Assembly (NCBI GenBank): GCA_964434865.1
Contig: CAYSWV010000001.1
Span: 1-64,000, forward strand
DNA: 64,000 nt
Reading direction: 5' to 3'
Source of the DNA: CAYSWV01 sp964434865
GTDB lineage: Bacteria > Cyanobacteriota > Cyanobacteriia > Thermostichales > Thermostichaceae
The notes under the pieces are model-generated. The model saw only the letters and a program-made list of their open reading frames with translations. It searched no databases and was not told where the DNA came from. The translations under genes were made by a program, and so were the position numbers. Positions within the stretch are counted from its first letter, which is position 1. Each line of letters starts with the position of its first letter. Positions 8,223-17,612 of this stretch are shown in pieces.

Positions 8223-9338
8223 ATGAAACCTGCCCAGAATTTTGCTGAAACGATGATTTTAGTAGTTGAAGATGAACCGAATGTCCGCAACAATATTTTA
8301 GATTTGCTTGAGTTAGAGGGCTTTAATCTGCTTGCAGCTGACAATGGGTGGATGGGCCTAGATCTAGCTCAACAACACCATCCTGATTTGATCATCTGTG
8401 ATGTGATGATGCCAGAAATGGATGGATTTCAGCTAGTTAAACGACTACAGCAAAACCAAGATACCTGTTTGATTCCAGTTGTCTTCCTCACAGCCAAAAC
8501 TAGCATGACCGATCTACGAGAAGGGATGAATTTAGGGGCTGATGATTACTTGATTAAACCCTTTACACGGATTGACCTATTAGCCGCAGTCCAGGCTCGC
8601 TTAGTTAAGCGTCAAAACGTCAATGATCTTGAAGCAAAAATCCAAGCACTTCAACAGGGTAACTTGCTCAAGGATGAAATACTGTGCTCAGTTTCCCATG
8701 ATCTCAAAGCTCCTTTAACTAACATGAAAATCGCGATTCAAATGTTGAGTCAAGATCAGTTAAACCCTGAGCAACGAAAGCGCTACTTATCTATTTTAGA
8801 GGCTGAATGTCTTAAAGAGGCAGCTTTAGTTAACGCCTTACTGGACTGGCAAAAATTTGAATCCGGATCGTATACTCTTGCTTGTCACCCCATTAATGTG
8901 GTGGAATTAGTCCGACAACTTGTTGATCCCTTTCAAGCAAGGGCAGCAGAATACAATCAACACTTTAGCCTTGATCTACCTGATACAGCCCCTTTACTGC
9001 TGAGTGATCGAATTTACCTAGAGCGTATTTTGACAGAATTACTGAACAACGCCTGCAAGTACACTCCCACTCATGGCAATCTTTATTTGGGTGTAGTCAC
9101 CGAATCTGGTCCTAAAGCTGTTAGTTTAACCTTCATTATTAAAAATTCAGCTTCCATACCTGAGGCCGTCTTACCGTTAATATTTGATCCTTTTTATCGA
9201 GGACCTGGAGCTAATCGTCAGGAGGGCACCGGGTTAGGTCTGGCTATCGTTAACCAGATGATTCAACGACTTAAAGGAACAATCACAGCAACAAGTCAAG
9301 AGGGCTGGACCACCTTTGAGGTGAAGCTCCCACTTTGA
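8223..9338 (+). CDS. receiver-histidine kinase hybrid
   Basis: A 371-residue soluble two-component protein in which the receiver comes first. Receiver: Asp15/Asp17 region VVEDEP, phospho-acceptor Asp60 in ICDVMMPEMDG, Lys112 in IKPF. A short helix links it to the dimerisation domain with His159 in SVSHDLKAPL. The ATPase domain carries the N box LLNNACKYTP (273-282) and the G box GTGLGLAIVN (335-344). All catalytic residues are present. There is no membrane segment or sensor domain, so the input presumably comes through the receiver from another kinase. No cognate regulator is adjacent. Confidence 0.93.
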   Translation: MKPAQNFAETMILVVEDEPNVRNNILDLLELEGFNLLAADNGWMGLDLAQQHHPDLIICDVMMPEMDGFQLVKRLQQNQDTCLIPVVFLTAKTSMTDLREGMNLGADDYLIKPFTRIDLLAAVQARLVKRQNVNDLEAKIQALQQGNLLKDEILCSVSHDLKAPLTNMKIAIQMLSQDQLNPEQRKRYLSILEAECLKEAALVNALLDWQKFESGSYTLACHPINVVELVRQLVDPFQARAAEYNQHFSLDLPDTAPLLLSDRIYLERILTELLNNACKYTPTHGNLYLGVVTESGPKAVSLTFIIKNSASIPEAVLPLIFDPFYRGPGANRQEGTGLGLAIVNQMIQRLKGTITATSQEGWTTFEVKLPL

Positions 9339-9344
9339 GACCTA

Positions 9345-9388
9345 CTCAATTTGAGACTTACCATTGCTCAATTTGAGACTTACCATTG
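9345..9388. repeat. exact 22-bp tandem duplication after the hybrid kinase
   Basis: The unit ctcaatttgagacttaccat plus tg occurs twice without a gap at 9345-9366 and 9367-9388, and a third partial copy follows. It lies just downstream of the kinase stop codon. Confidence 0.9.
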
Positions 9389-9431
9389 AGACTTCCCAAA
9401 GCCTAACCGCAACTCTCAACCTGGTGAAAAG

Positions 9432-10073
9432 CTAATAAGTTAATTGCGGGCATTCTACACCTAAACTTTCTAAGTCCAATGTTGAAGCTAATCTAGCCCA
9501 ATCGACTTCTTCTGTGCCAGCCTCTAAGGTGTCAAGTGATAGACAGCCGAGCACCCTCACTTGGGCCAAAGTTTGAATCTCATGCTGTAACAGAGTCAGG
9601 TCATCCCCTGAGATCGGCCCACGTTCTTTGATGTTAAGGTCATAGTGACCCAAGCGAAAAAGCACTATACCCTGAACTAAAGCGCCAGCATGGCGAGCTA
9701 AAGCGCAAAAGGCCACCGTCTGACTAAGGGTCCATAGCGTGATCGGCACCGTCAATAAAACAGGGATCTGCCAGTCTTTGGCTAAATCAGCTAAAGTGCA
9801 ATGGTTGCTAGTACCCTCTCCTAAACTGCCAGCATGGACGATCACAACCGGATACTCTTGCCCTCTCAAAGTCGTGTAGGTTTGCCAAAGCTGCCCCCAA
9901 TCTAGATCCTTAATAGGCTGGGTCAGAGGGATCGCTTGCCAGGAAGGCACCAATCTATAACAAGAAGAATAGGCAATTAAACATCGTGCCAGCCATTCTG
10001 AGGTAGCAACAGGTAAGGTGACTGGATCGGCGGTGGTGGCAATCAGATAACCTTTCAATGGTCCCGCTCCCAT
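9432..10073 (-). CDS. dethiobiotin synthetase-like protein without P-loop
   Basis: A 213-residue protein whose middle (VVIVHAGSLGEGTSNHCTLA, then DLAKDWQIPVLLTVP and the following helix) matches dethiobiotin synthetase, the BioD enzyme that closes the ureido ring in biotin synthesis. However the N-terminal P-loop expected as GTDTGVGKT is replaced by ATTADPVTLPVATS, and the segment between P-loop and the second conserved block is short. It may therefore be a BioD relative that no longer binds ATP in the usual way. The start overlaps the upstream crr6 gene by 19 bp, which indicates one transcript with coupled translation. Family call is moderate; catalytic activity is doubtful. Confidence 0.6.
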   Translation of the reverse strand: MGAGPLKGYLIATTADPVTLPVATSEWLARCLIAYSSCYRLVPSWQAIPLTQPIKDLDWGQLWQTYTTLRGQEYPVVIVHAGSLGEGTSNHCTLADLAKDWQIPVLLTVPITLWTLSQTVAFCALARHAGALVQGIVLFRLGHYDLNIKERGPISGDDLTLLQHEIQTLAQVRVLGCLSLDTLEAGTEEVDWARLASTLDLESLGVECPQLTY

Positions 10074-10534
10074 AGCTCGAGAAAGTTATCGTTGATCTCA
10101 AACCCAAACACCAAAGCCATATTGCGCAAGTCATTGGTCGACCCAAGTTGGTGATGTTTCAACCACCTCATCAGCACAAACAGCTTGGAATAGACAAAAA
10201 GCTCCAGGGCCTCTTCATGATACTGGATACCTTCATGGGGATGAAATTGATGAGGAACTAACATGGCTGTATATCGAGCTAGTTCTCCCTGTCGCCAATC
10301 CAAAAAAAAGGGAAACCAGGGATATTCAGCATCAAACCGAACAAACCAAAGGCGGACATCAGGTAGCTCAGAAACCTCTCTGGGATCATCTAACGCTCGA
10401 GGATAGTCAATAGAGCACGTGACAGACTGCTGTGCTGCTTGAGGGTTGACCATAATTGCCTCAACTAACTGACGCCCTGGCGATAAATCTAATTGATCAA
10501 TTACCTTCGCTGTCAGGTGCAAGGTCAAACTCAT
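10055..10534 (-). CDS. crr6: CRR6 family NdhI maturation factor
   Basis: A 159-residue soluble protein matching CRR6 (DUF1817), a factor for assembly of NdhI in the hydrophilic arm of the photosynthetic NDH-1 complex in cyanobacteria and chloroplasts. Recognisable blocks are ELPDVRLWFVRFDAEYPWFP (residues about 56-75) and LVPHQFHPHEGIQYHEEALE (about 92-111), and the length is normal. It is the first gene of a two-gene unit with the BioD-like gene. The match is from memory of the family, not a search. Confidence 0.8.
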   Translation of the reverse strand: MSLTLHLTAKVIDQLDLSPGRQLVEAIMVNPQAAQQSVTCSIDYPRALDDPREVSELPDVRLWFVRFDAEYPWFPFFLDWRQGELARYTAMLVPHQFHPHEGIQYHEEALELFVYSKLFVLMRWLKHHQLGSTNDLRNMALVFGFEINDNFLELWERDH

Positions 10535-11644
10535 AAACCAACTTAGGCCTCAGCGCAATATCAACAGCTTATCTCAGAACTGAACGAACCCGTTGATCTC
10601 AGAACTGAACAAATCCTGGATGTGGCGTGGCTGCGTCTACAGATCTAGGCCGAGAAATTTATGGAGCCTACTATGCACACAAATAGCTTGATCACGATAT
10701 AATCTGTACATTACCTACCGTTTAACGCGGTGGGTTAACTCTTAGAAAACATCCAAACCTCCTACCTTGTAAGGCTTGGGCCAGTGTTAGATTAGGTTAG
10801 ATTGGGTTATAGATTGGGTTTATTTAACCTCATGAATGCTTGCAGCTTAACCTTGAGCTGAATCAAGTCTTCTCACTTCCCCACATAGCGTATCTGTTAA
10901 CCTCTAGTTCTTAAGCAGGTTAGCCAGTAGGTTTGAGGACCTGAAGCAGAGACTAGTCTTCCAAGTTCCTTACCTTCAAAGTCCTAGTTGTTCCAGGCCC
11001 TTATGACGTGGAAGCTGGACATTGAAGGTCGATGAAGACAAAGAGTAGGACTTAAGCAAGTAGCTTTGGCATAGTAGATATTGAGAGTCTGAATGTTGAT
11101 ATCCTGACTCCGGTGAGTCGCTCCTTGTTCAAAGCTTGGTGATAAAAACCATTTATGCTTAATCTACTCCTCAAGAGACTGCTTGAGCTTGATAGGACCC
11201 ATCGGAGCTATGATGTGGGTTCAAGTTGAGAGATAAGGTTGAATAGACTGTCTAAATCTGTCAAACAGGGCCTATCCAAAAGTTCTATCGAGGCTAGGAT
11301 AGTGAGTATGTCATCTGAAGAGAGTTATGACCAGAGTTGAATAAAGTTTCGGGCAAGGCGCTAGGTGGACTATTGGATAGAAACCTATGGATAGAAACCT
11401 AAAACCAGTATTCCAACGTCTAATGGCTAAACTGATCCAACTCTTGCTGTCATTGAGAGCCATTTTAGGATTGAGCATTGAGTAGTGATCCCAAACAGTG
11501 TTCAAGTTTTCGAGCCTTAGTAGATCAATGAACTCTAGTCTTAGATTTCTCATCACAAGCGAATATGGGGTGGTCTAGATAACTCTAGTGTCTTTCTCAA
11601 AAATTCAATCATTACCCATGCCATTGTTTTAGCGAGGATATTTC
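10535..11644. other. long non-coding stretch upstream of rne
   Basis: About 1.1 kb without a credible gene. It contains a tandem duplication of atctcagaactgaac (10571-10585 and 10596-10610), another with period 14 (tggatagaaaccta, 11374-11401), and a TATAAT-like hexamer near 10698. It reads into the RNase E gene, whose mRNA leader is long in other cyanobacteria. I recognised no rnpB, tmRNA, SRP RNA or 6S RNA signature. Confidence 0.6.
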
Positions 11645-13822
11645 ATGCCCAGGCAGATCATTATTGATGAACAGCATCGTATTGCCGCTGTATTCTCTGA
11701 AGAGCAAGTTCAGGAACTCGTTGTAGCCAGTGGCGATCACCAATTTAGTGATATATACCTAGGAGTTGTCGAAAATGTACTGCCAAGTATTGATGCTGCT
11801 TTTGTAAATATTGGTAATACTGAACGTAATGGGTTTATCCATGTTAGCGATCTAGGCCCACTACGGATGAAGCGAGGGAGTGCTTCAATTACTGAACTGG
11901 TTGTACCTCAACAACGGGTTTTGGTGCAGGTGATGAAGGAGCCAACAGGTAACAAAGGCCCTCGTTTAACTGGCGATATCTCCTTACCAGGTCGGTATTT
12001 AGTCCTGATGCCTCATGGGAAAGGGGTTAATCTATCTCGTCGAATTGTGGATGATGAAGAACGCAATCGACTGAAAGCCTTAGCGATCTTAATCAAGCCC
12101 GCTCAAATGGGGCTGTTGGTTAGAACCGAAGCTGATGGTATTTCAGAGCAAACTATTGTCACCGACCTAGAACAACTCCTCAAGCAATGGGAGCAAATCC
12201 TTCAACAGTATCAACAAGCTCGTACGGCAGGTCTGCTGAGTCGGGATCGAGATTTTATCCAGCGAGTGTTGCGCGATACCTATTCTGCCGATGTTAATCG
12301 GATCGTGACCTCTCCCAATGGCCAAAAACGAGTGAAGCAGTATTTGCAGGGCTGGAATCGAGGCCATATGCCTCCAGGTGTTTTTGTCGATTCCCACCGA
12401 GAGTCCACGCCTATTTTGAATTTTTATCGGGTGGATGCGGCCATTCGCCAGGCCCTCAGGCCACGGGTCGATCTACCCTCTGGTGGTTACATCATTATTG
12501 AACGGACTGAAGCATTAACCGTAATCGATGTGAACTCAGGATCTTTTACTCAATCAGCGACAGCTCGTGAAACTGTGCTCTGGACTAACTGTGAAGCGGC
12601 CACAGAGATTGCTCGGCAGCTGCGCCTACGTAACATTGGTGGGGTTATTGTGGTTGATTTCATTGATATGGAATCACGTCCAGACAAACTTCAAGTTCTT
12701 GAACACTTTAATAAAGCTTTACGCACTGATAAAGCTCGCCCTCAAATCGCTCAATTTTCAGAACTAGGGCTAGTCGAACTCACCCGTAAACGCCAAGGAC
12801 AAAGTCTCTATGAGATTTTTGGTCGACCTTGCCCCACCTGTGATGGACTGGGTTTACTGGCTCACCTACCTGGTGAAAGTGAAGCGGGTACCTCTATTCT
12901 TGATTCTGGAGGAACAATACCTGGAACCTTCTCAACCCCCCCAGCAGCCTTAACCCCAACCCTGGGAGGCTCCTCTGAGCCAACTACGGGTACGGATGAC
13001 TTCATGGCTGATGAGCAGTTCAATAGTGGTCCCATCTTTTCAGGATCTCGAGACCGGAATGGAGGCCGAAATGGCCCACCGAAACCTAGAGGGATGAGAT
13101 CAGGTCCACCATCACGTCGCGGGCGAGTGAGCGGGTCACGGCGGGGCGATGATCCAGAGTATCTAACGCCTGAAGGCCTTGAATCAGGAGAGCGTCCCTA
13201 CTTTAGTGAACCGGTACGGGATAACAAACCTCTAGGTCGTCCTTCAGAACGCCACTTAGACCGAACTCGCTCAGACATATCTGACGAAACTAATGGTGAA
13301 ACCTATCCTCCTCGTCACCGCGAAGCAACTAAGAAGATTCTCCCTGTTGAAATGACAGATCTGCAGAAAAAAGTCTACTCAGAACTAGGGCTATCACCTC
13401 TACTCTTGCTAGAGGAACTAATCTCTGTTGGTCGAGATACTCTGGTAACGGTAGTCCCTCCAGGATCAGGATCTTCTTATACCTCGTCCACTGTAGAACT
13501 AGACCCAACACCAATTCCAGATTTTTCTATGAGAAGTACGTTTGATACCGATACCTCTCTCAACCCTGTGGAATTTGAGGATACCGACCTAGAGGATTCG
13601 TCCGAGTCATTTGAGGATGACCTTGATCCGAATCTAGAGGAGTCTGAAGAACCATTGGCGTTGGACCCTGAAACCGATTTTGAACTAGAGCCACTGTCTT
13701 ATGAGTTGCAGACAGAATCTGTCGATGTAGAGGCAGAGACCATAACGGCCAGTCCTACTACTCAAGGGATAGTTCCAGAGCAACAATCACCAGCGGCCTC
13801 CCGACGCCGTCGTTCACGTTAA
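11645..13822 (+). CDS. rne: ribonuclease E/G
   Basis: Main endoribonuclease for mRNA turnover and tRNA/rRNA processing, 725 residues. Residues about 35-125 are the S1 domain (DAAFVNIGNTERNGFIHVSD). The DNase I-like catalytic core contains VIDVNSG and VVDFIDM, which carry the magnesium-binding aspartates, followed by the zinc-link CPTCDGLG near residue 400. The remaining 320 residues are a disordered Gly/Arg-rich then acidic tail that ends in RRRRSR, the place where cyanobacterial RNase E carries an arginine-rich peptide that binds PNPase. GAGGA precedes the ATG. It is 18 bp upstream of rnhB, a pairing common in cyanobacteria. Confidence 0.96.
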   Translation: MPRQIIIDEQHRIAAVFSEEQVQELVVASGDHQFSDIYLGVVENVLPSIDAAFVNIGNTERNGFIHVSDLGPLRMKRGSASITELVVPQQRVLVQVMKEPTGNKGPRLTGDISLPGRYLVLMPHGKGVNLSRRIVDDEERNRLKALAILIKPAQMGLLVRTEADGISEQTIVTDLEQLLKQWEQILQQYQQARTAGLLSRDRDFIQRVLRDTYSADVNRIVTSPNGQKRVKQYLQGWNRGHMPPGVFVDSHRESTPILNFYRVDAAIRQALRPRVDLPSGGYIIIERTEALTVIDVNSGSFTQSATARETVLWTNCEAATEIARQLRLRNIGGVIVVDFIDMESRPDKLQVLEHFNKALRTDKARPQIAQFSELGLVELTRKRQGQSLYEIFGRPCPTCDGLGLLAHLPGESEAGTSILDSGGTIPGTFSTPPAALTPTLGGSSEPTTGTDDFMADEQFNSGPIFSGSRDRNGGRNGPPKPRGMRSGPPSRRGRVSGSRRGDDPEYLTPEGLESGERPYFSEPVRDNKPLGRPSERHLDRTRSDISDETNGETYPPRHREATKKILPVEMTDLQKKVYSELGLSPLLLLEELISVGRDTLVTVVPPGSGSSYTSSTVELDPTPIPDFSMRSTFDTDTSLNPVEFEDTDLEDSSESFEDDLDPNLEESEEPLALDPETDFELEPLSYELQTESVDVEAETITASPTTQGIVPEQQSPAASRRRRSR

Positions 13823-13840
13823 GCTCTGGTCAGGAGGATC

Positions 13841-14458
13841 ATGCCACACGTTTCTCGCCACCAGCCCTCGTTCGAACTGGAATCTAGGCTATGGCATCTT
13901 GGCCTGGAGCGTTTAGCTGCTGTGGATGAAGTCGGGCGAGGGTGCTTAGCAGGTTGTGTAGCAGCTGCAGCCGTGATCTTTCCCATAGAGTTAGATCCAA
14001 CTGTGTTAGCAGGCGTCCGTGACTCTAAGCAGTTATCTCGCTCACAACGAGAAGCCCTCTTGCCGCAGATTCTTAAACAGAGTTTGGCTTGGGGCGTAGG
14101 AACAGCTTCTGTTGAAGACATTGAACAACTGAATATCCGTAAAGCCACAGCTTTAGCTATGCAACGAGCCTTACATCAGGTCAATCCCTATGACTATGTT
14201 CTGGTTGATGGCTTAAAGGTGCCAGAATTAGGTGACAACCAAGAAGCTGTGATCAAAGGCGATCAGATATCGTTATCAATTGCAGCAGCCTCCATTGTGG
14301 CTAAAGTCTATCGAGATCGATGGATGTCACAGTTGGCTGTTCAGTATCCCGATTATGGATGGGACACCAACGCTGGCTATGGAACGCCCCAACACCTTCA
14401 AGCTCTAAGACAGGTAGGGATATCTCCCCATCACCGGCCTTCCTTTGTCCATCTGTGA
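13841..14458 (+). CDS. rnhB: ribonuclease HII
   Basis: Removes ribonucleotides from RNA-DNA hybrids and misincorporated ribonucleotides in DNA. The 205-residue protein carries VDEVGRGCLAG near the N-terminus, DSKQLSRSQR, VLVDGLKVPEL and the C-terminal YPDYGWDTNAGYGTPQH with the family's typical spacing, and the catalytic acidic residues are visible. The ATG is preceded by caggagg (13829-13835). It follows rne closely and is probably cotranscribed with it. Confidence 0.95.
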   Translation: MPHVSRHQPSFELESRLWHLGLERLAAVDEVGRGCLAGCVAAAAVIFPIELDPTVLAGVRDSKQLSRSQREALLPQILKQSLAWGVGTASVEDIEQLNIRKATALAMQRALHQVNPYDYVLVDGLKVPELGDNQEAVIKGDQISLSIAAASIVAKVYRDRWMSQLAVQYPDYGWDTNAGYGTPQHLQALRQVGISPHHRPSFVHL

Positions 14459-14483
14459 CTTTAATGTCCATCTGTGACTTTAA
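14446..14483. repeat. exact 19-bp tandem duplication spanning the rnhB stop codon
   Basis: The unit tgtccatctgtgactttaa occurs at 14446-14464 and again at 14465-14483. The first copy contains the last codons and the TGA of rnhB, so the second copy is a fossil of the gene end. Confidence 0.92.
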
Positions 14484-14513
14484 CGTAACGTTCTAGGGGC
14501 TAGTTCAGGACAC

Positions 14514-14963
14514 GTGACGAGGATCAATGTCGATCCCTGGGGGGTTCTTGCTATCCTAGAGATACTGTGTCGGACGTTGCCTATGCGCTCTGTTGTGTTG
14601 ACTTACGGAATCAATCCTTTAGCTGGCTTACGGGTATTGGTGAAATCGTCAGAGGATTTTTCTTGGCGAAGTCTATGGCAAACAACCCTGCCAACTCTGC
14701 AGAAGCTAATTTCCAAGGAATCACAACTACAGATTTCAGTGGGAGCACTGATGCCAGACAATGCTGATCAACTTAGCCATGTAGAACGATTAATTCAACT
14801 CAAACTCTTTATTGCTCTTGATTCTGAAAGCGAAGATCAGTACTATCCCGCTCTACCCTCTGGGAAACAAACAGCTCTTCAGGTTTATCAACATGCTCAG
14901 GGAACTGAGCAGTACAAAGCCCAAGTGGTTCGCTTTAATGTTGGAAAACGTCAATTTAGTTAG
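14514..14963 (+). CDS. hypothetical protein downstream of rnhB
   Basis: A 149-residue protein of unknown family. The part from residue 24 (MRSVVLTYGINPLAGLRVLV) through TLPTLQKLISKESQLQISVG looks coding and compact; the C-terminal third is hydrophilic. The longest frame starts with GTG at 14514 with AGGA four bases upstream. An ATG at 14583 would remove 23 residues but lacks a ribosome binding site. Same orientation as rne-rnhB, 55 bp after rnhB. No signal peptide or membrane segment is seen. Confidence 0.6.
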   Translation: MTRINVDPWGVLAILEILCRTLPMRSVVLTYGINPLAGLRVLVKSSEDFSWRSLWQTTLPTLQKLISKESQLQISVGALMPDNADQLSHVERLIQLKLFIALDSESEDQYYPALPSGKQTALQVYQHAQGTEQYKAQVVRFNVGKRQFS

Positions 14964-15345
14964 TTGTTGGTTAACTAGATTAATGTCATCTTGGTCAATT
15001 CTCTCCCCATCACGCAATTCCAGCCTTTCTTTGAAACCCTATCTCGTTAAAGCTAAAGATTCAGTTCAGCTAGCGGGAGCCGTTTGAATCATTGAAGAGC
15101 TAGGTTAGGGGGTGTACAAAACCTAAAACCTTCTGTATCATTCAATTCCTCATTGATACGAGACCTTTGGCTACACCATAAACTCAACTAGTAATATTCG
15201 GCAACCTATGTCTTGACCTAGTCAGTGGAGTGAGATACAGTAATAACCTTCAGAATTTTAATAGACCTGATTTGTTAGGTATCCCAAACCCTGGCACTTT
15301 TTGGTAGATCTGAATTCGATCCTTATTGATAGCTAGAAGAGTTCC
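14964..15345. other. intergenic region before sqdB
   Basis: About 380 bp with stop codons in all frames. I see no RNA gene or clear promoter; it presumably holds the sqdB leader. Confidence 0.6.
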
Positions 15346-16497
15346 ATGAAAGTTTTAGTTCTTGGTGGTGACGGCTACTGTGGTTGGGCAACGGCTTTGT
15401 ATTTGTCCAGCAAGGGGTATGACGTTGGAATTGTCGACAATTATGCTAGACGTCATTGGGATCTCCAGTTGGGTGTGGATACCCTGACCCCAATTCGACA
15501 GCTAGAGCACCGGATTGAGCATTGGAAAGGCCTCACAGGTAAACAAATCCAAACCTTTGTAGGTGACATTACTCAGTATGATTTTTTGGCCCAGACTCTG
15601 CAAACCTTTGAACCTCAAGCTATTGTTCATTTTGGAGAGCAGCGATCGGCTCCTTACTCGATGATCAGCCGTGAACATGCTGTGTTTACCCAAGTTAACA
15701 ATGTGGTGGGCACTCTTAATGTTTTGTATGCAATTAAGTCTGATTTTCCTGATTGCCATTTAGTCAAGTTGGGCACCATGGGTGAGTATGGCACTCCTAA
15801 CATTGATATAGAAGAGGGATATATCACCATTGAGCATAATGGCCGCCAAGATACGCTGCCGTACCCTAAGCAGCCAGGTAGTATGTATCATTTGAGTAAA
15901 GTGCATGATAGCCACAATATCCATTTTGCTTGCCGAATCTGGGGATTAAGAGCTACGGACCTCAACCAGGGTGTTGTCTATGGTGTACTCACGGATGAGA
16001 CTGGCATGGATGAAGTTCTGATTAATCGTCTTGACTACGATGGTGTGTTTGGTACAGCTTTGAATCGATTTTGTATTCAGGCGGCTGTAGGCCATCCTTT
16101 AACAGTTTACGGTAGAGGAGGTCAGACACGTGGATTCCTTGATATTAGAGATACCGTGCGCTGTGTTGAACTTGCCATTGCCAATCCTGCAGAACCTGGT
16201 AAGATGCGAGTCCTGAATCAATTTACGGAAATGTTCTCAGTGGGTGATCTAGCTCTGATGGTGAAGAAAGCTGCCACAACCATGGGGTTATCTGTGGAGA
16301 TCAAGAATCTTGAAAATCCTAGAGTAGAAGCTGAAGAGCATTACTTCAATGCCAAAAACACAAAGTTACTCGATCTAGGCCTAAAACCTCACTTCCTTTC
16401 AGATTCTTTATTGGATTCTCTACTGAATTTTGCCTTGAAGTATAAAGACCGAGTCGACATGCAGCAAATCATGCCAAAGGTGACATGGAAGGGTTAG
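15346..16497 (+). CDS. sqdB: UDP-sulfoquinovose synthase
   Basis: Makes UDP-sulfoquinovose from UDP-glucose and sulfite, the head-group donor for the thylakoid sulfolipid SQDG. The 383-residue protein is an NAD-binding short-chain dehydrogenase/epimerase: GGDGYCGWAT at residues 7-16 binds NAD, and Thr144, Tyr181 and Lys185 (YHLSKVH) correspond to the catalytic residues of plant SQD1. IVHFGEQRSAPYSMI near 93-107 is diagnostic. The sulfolipid synthase gene sqdX is not in the window. Start ATG with a weak GA-rich site upstream. Confidence 0.97.
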   Translation: MKVLVLGGDGYCGWATALYLSSKGYDVGIVDNYARRHWDLQLGVDTLTPIRQLEHRIEHWKGLTGKQIQTFVGDITQYDFLAQTLQTFEPQAIVHFGEQRSAPYSMISREHAVFTQVNNVVGTLNVLYAIKSDFPDCHLVKLGTMGEYGTPNIDIEEGYITIEHNGRQDTLPYPKQPGSMYHLSKVHDSHNIHFACRIWGLRATDLNQGVVYGVLTDETGMDEVLINRLDYDGVFGTALNRFCIQAAVGHPLTVYGRGGQTRGFLDIRDTVRCVELAIANPAEPGKMRVLNQFTEMFSVGDLALMVKKAATTMGLSVEIKNLENPRVEAEEHYFNAKNTKLLDLGLKPHFLSDSLLDSLLNFALKYKDRVDMQQIMPKVTWKG

Positions 16498-16592
16498 CTA
16501 AATTTACTTCATTGAGATCTCTAGGTGTGGCTCTAATGATTGTTGATCAGGTGGCAGGCGTGGAGTTCAAGTTCAATACTAGCTTAGGTCAG

Positions 16593-17432
16593 TTAGTGAA
16601 ATCTAGCCTGAAAAGATTTTAAGGTGGTTTGAGTTTTACTAGGGTCGTAAACTCCGAAGATCACTCGATCAAAGCATCCTAAAAACCTAGGATGTTCAAG
16701 CCATTGACCAAAAGCATCTGCCACCATAGTGGGACTATTTTGAAACACACCACATCCCCAAGCGCCTAGTAGTAAGCTACGGTGACCATGATCTTGGGCA
16801 ACAGCTAGAATGTAACCGGCGCGTTGCCGGAGAGCCACCTCAATTCTGGACCACGCTTTGGGATCACGACGTAGAACTTGTCCCGCATTAGGAGCAGGTG
16901 CCGTAATAACTGAGGCCAAATAATAAGAGTCCAGCAAGTGCTGGTTGTGCACCCGAAACCAGGGAACCTTGGGAGAGTAAATCAGATGGTCGGTATAAAG
17001 CAGTGAAGAATAAGCTCGATTCATTTCATAGTACTGAGGTTGTTGCAACTGGCAGCGATATAGCCCAGAACATCGCGATAGATCTTCCTCTTGGGCTTTC
17101 GCACCCTTCATAAATCCTCCACCAGGGTTCCGGGCTGAGGCAAAATTGAGCACTACCAAATCTTGAAAGCCTTCAGTCACAACTAGACGAAAGGCTGCTT
17201 GCTGAGTCGTTTCATGTGTGACTCTGATTTGAATCTGATGATGATGATGATGGCTCTCTTGATACAACAACTTTGCTAGTTGATCGGGTTGGTAGAGCTT
17301 TGTTCCCTGTTCAGCTTTGAATTGGTCAGAAGCGATGGATACTGTTTCTCCAGAAGCATTAACATATTCACCATGTTCAAGAATTTCAAGTGTTTCTTGA
17401 GCAACAACTTTGAGAGACACCTTGAGAGACAT
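16593..17432 (-). CDS. bacterial PARG-like protein (TIGR02452 family)
   Basis: A 279-residue protein of the microbial poly(ADP-ribose) glycohydrolase group. The signature GGG (104-106) followed eight residues later by QEE (114-116), in NPGGGFMKGAKAQEEDLSR, is the ADP-ribose-binding and catalytic element. YLASVITAPAPNAG and LLGAWGCGVFQN are macrodomain-like blocks of the family. It should remove ADP-ribose from proteins, nucleic acids or free polymers. The start lies in a 12-bp duplication, so the protein begins MSLKVSLKV. A natural run of five His occurs at 61-65. It converges on sqdB; no partner gene is adjacent. Confidence 0.85.
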   Translation of the reverse strand: MSLKVSLKVVAQETLEILEHGEYVNASGETVSIASDQFKAEQGTKLYQPDQLAKLLYQESHHHHHQIQIRVTHETTQQAAFRLVVTEGFQDLVVLNFASARNPGGGFMKGAKAQEEDLSRCSGLYRCQLQQPQYYEMNRAYSSLLYTDHLIYSPKVPWFRVHNQHLLDSYYLASVITAPAPNAGQVLRRDPKAWSRIEVALRQRAGYILAVAQDHGHRSLLLGAWGCGVFQNSPTMVADAFGQWLEHPRFLGCFDRVIFGVYDPSKTQTTLKSFQARFH

Positions 17433-17612
17433 AGGTTACTTGATTGCTGTTAAGGGTTAAGGTAAACCTTTACAAAAGGTAGTTGTTGTAACAATGACTT
17501 TAGGTTACCTGTTCTCACCATGAATAGGCTATGCTGATACCAAGATCCATAGGTTAGGTTGCGACAAAACCTGGGACGTTAGCTTAGCATATCGTGTGTT
17601 TGAGATACCCAC

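Noticed and set aside
11311..11556. 81-codon open frame on the - strand upstream of rne
   Set aside because: No recognisable family, no ribosome binding site, and it overlaps a tandem duplication.
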